This document shows positions 23,001 to 35,000 of a stretch of DNA of 64,000 bases, piece by piece. Location: NCBI GenBank assembly GCA_037349315.1, contig JBAIAC010000024.1:34521501-34585500 (forward strand). The letters run 5' to 3'. Position 1 is the first letter of the stretch, and each line of letters starts with the position of its first letter. The translations under genes were made by a program, and so were the position numbers. This DNA is from Chelydra serpentina. Its lineage: Eukaryota; Chordata; Testudines; Chelydridae. The notes under the pieces were generated by a model, which was not told the origin of the DNA, did not search any database, and was given only the letters and a program-made list of their open reading frames with translations.

Positions 23001-26000
23001 CGACAGTGATTTGAGATTTGCCCATCATTTTTAGTACCTCCTGGCCTTTATGTTTCATTTCTAATACTTTTAAGATATGCTGGCAAGATGAGGTTTCAGG
23101 TTTAGTTTTGTCTTATCATAGGTAGTTACTGAGAAATGTTTTCCCAAACAATGGACACCCTTAAAATTAAATCCCACTTCTGTCTCTAAAGGTAAATGCC
23201 TCTATCGATTTGAAAAAGTCAGGATTGATTACTGCCAGCAAGACGTCTATGATATATCTAGAAACGTTACTGGTGCCTTAGCAGAACATTTCCCAAAATA
23301 ATGCTTCAAAACAATGTGTGTGGTGTTTGTTTTGTTTTGTTTCCAGAGCAACTGTTGTTCAGAATTTGAGTGTTTTCTGGGCTGATGTCAGAAGTCAAAC
23401 TCTTGTGTCTTCCAGCTCCCCCGTTGACTCAGTAAGTTGTTTCATTTTGATGTGATTGTGAATATACAGTTTCACAAATATACATAACAGTGAGTCAAAT
23501 GAATGAATTTAGGGCAATTTTTCCAGGAAACTTTTGGTGAGAGGTTTTATTAGAGCTAAACTCCTTCTAAGATTATTATGTTTTCTAATCAAATGAACTA
23601 AATTTAAACGTAGATGTTTAATTTGCGTTTAATCAACATCCAGTGGCATTTTGGTGAGGCTATAAAGCTGCTCAGAGGGAATGATGTGGGAATCAGCCAA
23701 GAAATTCCCTTGCTGTGCCTGCTGGAGAGAGTCCTGACACATGGAGACCCTCTTCCATCAACAGAGCGACAGCACTGGGGGCGCGTGCTGTCTGCTCTTC
23801 TGGGTAATTGCCATCTCCAAGCCTTCAGGGAGAAGAAGCACTATTTGATGGCAACATGTCTCAACCCCTGATTGAAAGCACCATGGCTTCCTTCATCTCA
23901 GATAACAGGGATGCTGAGGCAGCGATACCCTACTTTAAAGTCATTGCCTGTGGCTCTCCAAAACATGGGCCACAGCATCATCCCCACCAGGAGGCTCAAA
24001 CACTCTTCACTGCTAGCAGTTGAGGAGGGACGTGCGACCAGCATTGCATCAGCTGGCTGTCGCCCACCTCTCCTAGCCACCATCACGCCGGCATTCAGAG
24101 CGCCTCTTTAGTGCACCGGACAGTATAGTCTCTGACAGGTACAAGTCTCTCCACAGGGAATGAGGAGAGGCTATCATTCATCCAAGTGAATAGAAACTGG
24201 CTTCCCCAGAAGCACATCCTGATGGGAAGACCCTGAGGCCACAGCAGGAGAGGAGGAGGACACTGCTGAGAGCGTAGCTTCTTATTGCTGTCCAGACCCA
24301 GACCCTTCCTTTGTGAAATGTTGCAAGTGGAGGGATTTACCTCAGTGTCCATGTTGGGACTCGCAGAATGGGCACATGATAACAATACAGTCAGACACCA
24401 GTCCCGGTACCATCATGTGGACTGTCATTTATTTTACATACTGCACCCTCAGAGAAAGAGAGAGGGACCAGCCTGCCAGGTGTGCATGTATAGGAATGAG
24501 AGACAGATTGTATCAAGAGCCTCAGGGAAGTGTGCTTGTAGAGCACCTGCTGTCAGTGGTGCTGGAACAGTTTTTGGAGTAGGGGTGCTGAGCTGCACCC
24601 CTCTTACCCCTGTCCGTGCTCCCTAGAGCTGGAGCCAGGAGCAGGGCTGTGGCTCCGGGAGGTGGGGATGCAGACAGGGGTAAGGTGGCAGAGGCTGGGG
24701 CCACAGCTAGGGGCTGGTGCAGAGCCTCCATTGCTCTTTGACAGGCAGTGACAGCCTGCTCCTGGCCTATGCCTGCCCCTTGGCACAACTGAAATCTACA
24801 GCATAAACTAAAAGATGTATCAAAACCACTTATAATGTGTGACGGGTTTCAGAGGGGTAGCTGTGTTCGTCTGTATCAGCAAAAACAACGAGGAGTCCTT
24901 GTGGCACCTTACAGACTAACAAATGCCCAAATAAATGTGTTAGTCTCTAAGGTGCCACAAGGACTCCTCGTTGTTTTACTTATAATGTGTTAAATTCTTG
25001 TCTAAAAATTATTTGTTTTATGGGTTATGGATAGAATGTAGGAACCTGTGAAAGCAATCATCTCGCATCAGGCATGTCCCCAGGTGGCAGTTAGGGGAAC
25101 ATCCTGTAGATGCAGGACAGCTGCAAATATCCAATAAGGAGTTGCCGACCAACTGGCAGCATCTCTGAACAGGGTGTGGTGGGGTAGCTGGTGCCGGGGC
25201 TATCTCTATAAAATGCCACAGAGGCCCTATGACGAAGATATCAAGGCAAATGAAGACTGGCTGAAAACAAGTCCTGCCTGGGCAAGTAGAGTTCGGTAGG
25301 CAGCTCACCTAGGAGCAGGGAAACTCCAGTTTCAAACCAAGGGTGTCACTGTCAGGCTTGAACAGCCAAACTGGAAAGCTTGTCCGATAGATATGGTCAT
25401 GCCAACCCTCAATAAGGAAGAAGAAGAGGATAAAAAAGAGGAAAATGTTCCATACACCTGCAGAGTGGCTGGCAATTCAAAAGCCAGCATCTCCCTAGAG
25501 TTACAACAACAAAATATCTGAGATACACAGTTACTCCCTATTCTAACCACAGGGAGATATGCTGGTATTTAATGTTCTTTAAGGTGGCGACAGTTCTACA
25601 TATATATCCACCTATTTTCTTTCTCCTAACAGCTGAAAAGTTGAAAGTGAGGTTTTGGTTTGTTAAATAGGAGACTGTAGCTTCATGTAAATAATATTTC
25701 TTAATTAATATTGGTAAATTAATTTACAATCTAATACTTTTTCACGCTGTTGTAAATTACAGACCTCTGGACGTGAAGGCTGTGGCACATGGAAGTTCTG
25801 TTTCAGCAGTCCCACTGGGTGTAATCCGGATGATCCAAACTGTTATTTCATGTCTTCTGAGTCACTAGGTGGTGATGCTTTTAAATTTGAAATGAGCGGC
25901 CTTTCTGATGGATATATTGCCATTGGGTTTTCTGATGATACACAAATGGTAAGATACTATCACTGAATACACTTTTGGAACAAGAACAAAGTTCTGTTTT

Positions 26001-29000
26001 GCAAACTGCGGAAACTTGACAACAAACTATTCAGTGATTACAGTGGAGAGCAGGACAGTTCCACTACATTTAGCAAACCTAGTAAGAGTGTTGATTATTC
26101 ATAGATTCCAAGGCCAGAATGGATCTCTCTGATCATCTCTTCTGACCTCCTGTATAACACAGGCCATAGAAATTCCTTAAATTAATTCCTAGAGCATATC
26201 ATTTAGAAAAACATCCCATCTTGATTTAAAAGAGGTCAGTGATGAAGGATCCTCCATGAACTTGGAAAATAGTTTCAGTGGTTAATTAACCTAAAATTTA
26301 TACTTTATTTCCAGTCTCAATTTGTCTAGCTTCAACTTCCAGCCATTCGATTGTGTCAGACTGATAGACCTATAATTACTGGGGTTATGCTATTTACCCT
26401 TTTTAAATATTGGCACAAAACCAGATTTCTTCCAGTCGTCTGGAACTTCCCAGTGATGCAAGACTTATTGAAAATCAACATTAATGGTCCAGCAAGATTC
26501 TCAGCCAGCTCTTTTAAAACTCTTGGGTGCGAGTTATCTCGGCATGCTGATTTAAAAATATATAACTTTAGTAGCTGTTGTTTAGCATCCTCCTTAGATA
26601 TCAATGGAATGGGAAGAGTGTTATTGTTATCATTATCATCATCATCTAATATAACTACATCATCTATTTTTTTCCCCCAAATACAGAACAGAAATGTTTA
26701 TTGAACACTTCTGCCTTTTCTGCATTATTAATGATAATTTTACCATTTCCATCTAGCAATGGGCAAATATCATTGTTAGGATTCTTTTTGTTCCTAATTC
26801 ACTGATGAAACACCTTATTATCTTTAACTCTACTGGCTACGGATTTCTCTGTGTCCCTTTGTTTCTCTTTTCAGTGTTGGATAATTCCTAGCTTCTGATT
26901 TATATTCATTATTATCAATTTCCCCTTTCTTCCATTTGTTATAGATCTTATAGCTGCCTTCACTTCCCCTGTAAACCAGATAATTCCCAATTATCATTTA
27001 CCTTTTTCTGATAACATTCTTCCTCCTAGCTGATTTGGCCCATAATTGCTTTCAACTTTGTGAAATTGGCCTTTTTAAAGTACCAAGTATATATATTATT
27101 GGTCTGTACTTTGTTCTTTTTGCACATTATTAATGTGATCAATTTATGATTACTTGTACCTATCCTACCATTAATTTTTAATTCTGTGATGAGTTCCTCT
27201 TTATGTGTCATTATAAGGTCTAGTATAGAATTCCCCTTGTTTCTGGCCTTGATCAATAAATTGCATTTTTAACACAGACGTGAAAAGTAGTGGAAAAAAA
27301 TATAAAAACATCTTTTAGGCATTTTTTCCCCCAAAATGAAAAGCTGATGATGTAGTTCCTCCAGGTACACTGACTTACTTTAGGTGGAGATCTTTTAAAG
27401 CACAGGTGCCTTAGGGCTAGTCTACACTTACCGGCTGGATCGGAGGCGTCGGATCGATCTTCTGGGTTCAATTTATCGCGTCTTGTCTAGATGCGATAAA
27501 TCGAACCAGGAAGTGCTCCCCCGTCGACGCTGGTAATCCATCTCACCGCGAGGAGTAAGCACTGTCGATGGGGGAGCCTGCGCGCCGCGTGTGGACCACA
27601 GGTAAGTTCGAACTAAGAGACTTCGACTTCAGCTACGTTATTAACGTAGCTGAAGTTGCGTATCTTAGTTCGACGGGGGGGTTAGTGTAGACCAGCCCTT
27701 AGATTGGAATGAAAGGTTATTTGTAAAGGGAGATCATTGTTGCAGTGATTTCTTTACAGCTACAGTGGAAAAAAGGTTTGTGTGACGAGAGTGCTCTAAC
27801 TATTGCTCCTTTGCAAGAAACTGAATGGAAGATTATATTTAAGGTGCAATGCTACTGGACAATATGCCAATTGTCTCTAATGTGGAGGTACCCTTAAATC
27901 TCAGTTGGATTTTGATTTTATTACTATTATGGTGTTCAGTTCTGTAGTCTTGGTACACATGAAACTCCCATCAAAGTTTGTGTGAGATTTCCCTGTGTAA
28001 AATCTGCATGCAGCTTTACTCAGTCACCACTGACATGGACACATCTGTGCTTTTCCAGGGGAATGACGACATTTATATCTGTGGTAAGAATGCAACAGGA
28101 CAAATAGAAGTTCAACGTGCCTTTTCAACAGGACGAACTAGTCCCAACATTTTGTCTCTGGTAATTTAATTCCAGATGATGTTGTATGTATGTATGTGTA
28201 GAATAACGCTGTTTCGTATTTTTTACTGTTGCATACTTTTTACTCCAGAGTTGTTGCTGAGCTACAGTATCAGTGCTGAATTCCAGACAGGATGATAAGA
28301 TCACCAAACTGTGAACTATAGTATCGAAAGCTAGCAGTATAACTTTGCTCTGAACAGAGTTTATCCCTTAAAATTGATTTGGACCATCTACATATTTTAT
28401 CCACGTTAGCTTTTCTCCTGGCTCTGCTCTGAGTTGGTATTAGCAAAGACTAATAGCTAGACAGAGACCAAGATAGATAGGAGGGAAAAAAAGGTGGATC
28501 AGCCATTGACTTATGCAGTAAAACTTAAATCAAGTAATATGCTGCTAAACATCTAACCCAGGTATCTCAAACTCAGATTACCACGAGGGCCACATGAGAA
28601 CTAGTAAATTGGCCCGAGGGCCGCATCACTGAAACCTTTTCATACAATGATACAAAAGTATAGTCAAAAATGAAAAAAATGAAGAGTAATATAGTATTCT
28701 ATTAAAAGTCAATGTATTAACTTTTTAAAAACTGTAATGCAAAGAGGAGTTTTAATAAAATATAAACACTCAGTAATGCTTGGAGCTTGGCTGCCAGTGG
28801 AGTCGGTGCCTATGGCAGGCTGCAGGAAATAACTCGGGCCGCATGTTTGAGACCCCTGATCTAATCAATCAAAAATGTAAGCCTAGTAAACAGAATCATG
28901 TTGTTTATGCCTCCTGCAGCAGTGGGGGGGAAATGCATTTAAAAAAATTAAGACAAGTATATAAATGTTGGTTTTACTTTTTTAGTACTTATATCAGAGA

Positions 29001-32000
29001 AAAAATTATTAGCAAAGGAATAATCAGTATATCTTCTGGAATATGCTACATCAGAGATTTCCTGCTTTTTTATATCAGTTATGAATATCTACTATTAACT
29101 ATACTCTAGTTGACCCCACTGACTTCATTCTAGTTACTCCTAATTTACATTGATACAAGTGTCCAGGGGAATGAGACCCTAAGCCAGTGGTGGGCAGCTC
29201 GCGGGCCACACGTGGCCCATCAGGGTAATCCGCTAGTGGGCTGCGAGACAATTTGTTTACATTGACCGTCCGCAGGCATGGTTGCCTGCAGCTCCCAGTG
29301 GTTGCGGTTCACCATTCCCGGCCAATGGGAGCTGCGGGAAGCAGCGGCCAGCACGTCCCGGCAGTCCGCGCTGCTTCCCGCAGCTCCTGTTGGCCGGGAC
29401 TGAGAGCTGCTGGAGGCCGTGCCTGCAGACGATCAATGTAAACAAACTGTCTTGCGGCAAGCCAGTGGATTACCTTGACGGGCCGCATACGGGCTGCAGG
29501 TTGCCCGACACTGCCCTAAGCTCTGATGTCATAGTTAACAAAGGGGAAGATATTTTATTTGTGTCAAGTTAAAGAGATGACAGATTTTAACTAAATGATC
29601 ATATAGTTTTGGGTCTAATCCTGCACATATTTATGCCTGTGAATACCCGCTCATGTGAGTAATCCCATATTCACATGGGTATTTCCAATTAAGAGGATGG
29701 GATTTCTCCCTTGACTAAAATTTCTCATGTGCATGTTTTCAGAATCAGGCCTTTATTGAGCACTAGTAAAGAAAAACCAAAAACCCGGCATTGCTGAACC
29801 ACTGTTTATTTAAAGTTGTAACGTGGTGCAAATCCATAAATAACTCTTTACTAATAGCACATAATAATTTTGTAATTAGCAATTGATGAGGTAGATGCTA
29901 TTTCTGCTGAACAATTTACAAATTCTATCATTTTGTTTATTGCTGTATGATGAATGTTCTACATAATAATAATGACATATTCTGGTTTTAGGGTGATGTT
30001 CAAAGTATAATGACTTCCTTTAACAATGGAATCATCAACTGCTCTTTCATTACAAGAAATCCCATATCGACTCAGTCAAAAGCTGCCAGCAAATTGTACT
30101 TCATATTTCTGGCCCAGGGACCATCATCAGCTGGTGAGTGTTACCTTATCATGCAAGGTCCAAATGGAAGAATAACGATTGCGGAGGTGTGTGCACATAT
30201 ACATACATACATACGCACGCACACACACACATATTTTGTGGAGGAGAGGAGGCACAGAGAATGAGAGGTTTGAAATGTGAGCAGGATAACAGATCTTTCT
30301 TGGTCTGAGAAGATAACATGCTGACGTGATGGCAGCAGCTTGATACATATGAAGCTTACATATTGGAAAGAAATATATTCTTTCCAAGTGTATTTGTCTT
30401 TTTTTTATTATTGCTTGTATAAGAGCAGTACAAAAAGGCCCCTCCAAGATCAGGGCCCCATGGTGATAGGCATTGTACAGACAGTCTCTGCACCAAAGAG
30501 CTTACAGTCTAAATAAACAAGACAAAGGGTGGGAGAGGAAGTAGAAGTTGGTAGCTTACCCAAGGTCACACAGCAAATCAGTGGCAGAGCTGGGAATAGA
30601 ACCCAGGACTCCTGAGTCCCATTCCAGGGCTGTACATACTGGGTCATGCTACTGAGTTAAAATAGGTACAAAAATATAAAGAAATATTGGCCCAATCCTT
30701 TCCTACACTCCAGCGACTTTGTGCCACTCAGGCAATGCAAAGCAATTGGAAGGCTGGCTTAGCTGGCTCCATTCAGCAATCCTCTTGGGTACAGGAAAAT
30801 CCCCGGGTGGGTTAGAGCTCCCATAGTGACTCTATGCGCCCTTCCTCGTTACCCCTTGGCATATAGGGGTCATGGCTGGGGAAAGGAGCCCTGCACTTCT
30901 ATTATCTCAGCTATTAGAACATCCCTTTGAGACCATGCACGGGTAGGTGTAACTTAAAACAGCTCAGAGGCTGCCATGTTGAGGGGACAACCTGGCACCA
31001 GGACAGGACAGAAATAGGGGGTGTAAAGGAGGCTTTAAGGCACCTTTTGTACCCACCTTCCTGAGCTGTGCTAAATTCAGCTCTGGCATGGTCCAGGATT
31101 TGGCTTATTCTGTTCCCATCATGATTAATGCAGCCTATTCAAATATTTGTGCTGAGGATTGGGGAAAGGTTTGTTACAGTCTGTTTAAACTTTGCCACTG
31201 TGCACTTATCTATTTGGTGCAGTGAGGTGCACTTCAGGGGGTGTGGTTTCTAAAGCATACTAATGTGTTGCACACTCACTTGTCTGTGTAGACCCTGCTG
31301 GTGTGCACTAAAAGTTTCCTAATGCATTTTAACATAGTGCTGTTTGAAAGACTACTACATCAACGTGCCCTAGGGAACATTCAGTGCACACCAGCAGGGA
31401 CTACGTGGACAAATTAATGCCCAACACATTAGTGCGCTTCAGAAATCAAACCCCTGTAGTGCACATTACCCCACCATGTAGACGTACCCTAAGATTCCAA
31501 CTCTGCAAGTGAATCAGCCAACATAGATCCTTTCGCCTTCCTGTAGTCCTATTCAATCTCTAATTTTTGCATTAAAATAAAAAGTAATTTTGTAGTTAAA
31601 CCCCAAGAAACAGTGACAAATTAGAACAAATGACATTGCATTTGTGGTAGAAACTGTGACTCAGTGACTCCAAAAGATCACTATAGACATTTATTTGGCC
31701 ACCCTAAATCAGCATTAAATCCAGTCCAAAGAACCCGTAGACATGAAACTGATTTCTGGCTCTCCTAGCATTCTGTGAACAAACATTCAAAAGAAAATCT
31801 AAACCTGAAACAAAAAGCCTCATCTTGAGCAACCATTATTCAAGCTATTGGGCTCTTTAAAACAATAAAGAAATAAAAAAAGATTATTCACTGGCCAAGA
31901 GTAAGCAGTAAGTATTGAATTTGCCACAATAAACGCTGCTTAATGTTTGCAGGACAGATACAGAAGCATCCTAGGACACCTTTTATCACTCCTCAGAAAG

Positions 32001-35000
32001 TGAACATTTCAGGCTATGAAGCAGTAGGTGGCACCAGTTCTACACCTTCTATTATTAAGGCTCACGGTAAGAATATTTTAAAGAAAGTAACTGGATGAAT
32101 CAACTATCCATCCCTTCCTTGTAAGGAGAAAAGTGTATGTTTTTATAGATATGCTCACACTCACATCCTTTCCTATGAAATAAGGCTCCTATTTCTAGTC
32201 CAGCAGATTCAAATCATATTGGACTTTAAAGTCATTTTTTTTATGTATAGAAAATCGGTCACTGGTGCTGGACTGAATTTTACACATCTTAGAGGGATGG
32301 CGGGAGGGGAGGAATTCCACATTTGGGAGAAGGAGGACATCAACAGCTGCCATTTTTTAAAGTTGCTCAGTGGATTGGACTGCTAGAATAAGTCCTAGAG
32401 TAGATAGATTCCTGAGTTGGGGGGAAGGAGGCAGGAGAGGAAGCCAAAGGTGCACGATGCATTTATTTATTATATTGTTCTGCAATTGATCATATGATTC
32501 TCTAATTTATCATATGGGTAATTATCTCCACATGTTTACTGTGTCTGTGTGTGTATATAAACTGCACACGCACACATGCGTAATGAACCAGATCCTTAGC
32601 AGATGTAAATTAGCATGGCTTTATTGAAGGTCTGTTTCTATACTATGTGAAGTAATTATTTTCTGGGGCTGACACAGTAAAAAAGGCAAAATAATAACAA
32701 AATAAATTTGAGCAAGAACTCATACAGGAAATTTAGAGACGAGAATTCATATTATACAGTTGATAATCCTCTATCAATTCTGAGTTACTTTACAGTGTTC
32801 TAGAAAATTTGAAAATTGATTTTCCACCACACAACAGATTACCTTTAATTTTCCAGATCTCATTCATAATCTGATCTTTCTTCTGTGATCCTTCAAAAAT
32901 AACATGATAGTTTTAGTTCCAGGAGCAGGGCTGGCGCTACCATTGGGCGACCCTAGGCGGTTGCCTAGGGTGCCAGGATTTGGGCGCAGTATCTCTGGTC
33001 CCTCAGCGGCCACTGGCGGGAGACGCTGCCGCCGAAATGCCGCTGAGGTCCACAGCAGCAGAAGAAGCTGCCACCGAAGTGCCGCCAAGAACTCCGGCGG
33101 CCGAAGAAGCTGCCGCCGAGGACTCCAGCAGCACTTCAGCGGCAGCTTCTTCAGCCGCCAGGGTCCTCGGCGGCAGCCTCTCCCGCCGCCGCCTAGGGCA
33201 GCAAAAAAGCTGGCGCCGCCCCTGTCCAGGAGAAGTATTTTGTAATATAGAGCACAGTAGTTTTTAAAGGGTGTATATAATACACTTCCAGTATGCTTCA
33301 AGGAAGATCAGTTGCAATCATTAAGGCTAAAAAGAAGATTAATCTTCAACTAAAAGATACAGAATAGAAATAGATTTTGAAATATCTAAAATCCATATAT
33401 TTGAACATTTGCTTTCTCTGGTTTTTGCTCCACAGAGAGCTTTGATCTTGACAACTGGGATTTCTCTGTACAGAATATCTTCAATATATTACAAAATATG
33501 ACAACAGATTTACAACAAAGGATACCTAACTGTTTCCTAGGAATGGCACAGTTCTGGACATTAACTGTACAGCTGGATTAAAACTCAGGAAAATTACATG
33601 GTTCTTTCATGATCATTTACCTGGTCATATTAATCACCTAGATTTTTATTATTAAATCTTTCTTCATTTTTACAGAGTAACAAAGACACACATTTTGTGA
33701 CATTCTCAAGTAAAAATCACTGTGGTGTGTGTCTAGTGTAGGAAATGGCTATAAAAAGAGAGGCTTAGAAAAGAAGAGAGTACCAGGGAGAGGAGAGAGA
33801 TCCCCCTACAGAGACTCAGGCTCAGAAACAGGATTAGAGAAAAGAACCGAGAGAGAGAGGTTAGAAATGTATAATGACCCAGTATGTGACTCATTTATCA
33901 ACTACACTTGTTACTCCTAGGGGCATTCTGCACCAAAAAATTAAAAGTTCTGTGCCAAAAAAATAAAAATTCTGCAAATTTTGTCAAAATAATACTATAT
34001 CATATTTATCTTGGTAATTTATTTCAAAATACCTGTCAACAAGTATGTCTGTAACAATACAGACACACACACAAATTTCCGCAGGAGTAGAGAGTTAAAG
34101 AAACCCCTATGATAACTCAATTCCTGTTTCTCCCCCACCCCCAGAGCCGAGCTAGGGGGCCAGACCCCCACAACTCCTCTCCCCCAGACAGAGCCCAGCC
34201 ATGGGACAACCTCCCTCCCCCAGCCAATACACCCGAACCCTCTCCCCATTCAGAGCCCAGCCGCGGGGGCCTCCCAAGCAGATACCTGCACCCACCACCC
34301 AAGCCAAGCCATGGCTCCTCCAGCCCAGACACTCGCTCTCCTCACCACCACCCTCCAGAGCCCAGGGATCCAGAGGGAGAAACAGCCTGAGGCTCGGTCC
34401 CAGGCTTGCACAGAGTTTCCTGCGCGCCGACGTCTCCTTCCCTCAGGGCTAGGGTGACCAGATGTCCCAATTTTATAGGAACAGTCCCGATTTTGGGGTC
34501 TTATATAGGCTCCTATTACCCCCCCACCCCCGTCCCGATTTTTCACACTTGCTTTCTGGTCACCCTACTCAGGGTGTGCTGGGGACTGCAGCTGCCAGGA
34601 ATCCTCTAGCTCCCTCTCTTCCCCCCCCCAGCAGTGACTTCAATGTGCAAGCTAGGCTCTGCTGGGTCCATTGGCCCCTAGTGGTGGCCAGCAGCACTGC
34701 AGCCCATTTCTGTGGGGGAACGGAAATACTGCACGCACAACGTTAATTACTGCAAAATTCTGCATTGCACAGTGGCACAGATTTCCCCAGGAGTAAAGAC
34801 TTGTATATAAAATACAATTGCATAGCAAAGTCTGTAACTAAAAGAAAGTGCATCAATCCTGCAACCTTTTGAGTTCTTGCCATTATTTATGAGTTTTTCA
34901 AGGGCTGCAGTTTCTGATAAGTTTTAGACCAGTCTCTGACTTCTAGAGACGAACTGTGTTTCCACCTTTGCAAAATAAGCCATTTGGTTACAAATGCAGC

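Noticed and set aside
30197..30234. Regularly spaced repeats resembling an array
   Set aside because: This is a simple (ACAT)n/(AC)n microsatellite. No CRISPR-like array exists and the genome is vertebrate.
32864..33301. 145-codon minus-strand and 113-codon plus-strand frames
   Set aside because: Both are translations of a 299-bp MITE rich in GCC/GAAG repeats, with clear ends and target duplication.
34109..34390. 93-codon proline-rich ORF
   Set aside because: It lies inside the inverted-end element 33913-34794 and has low-complexity composition.
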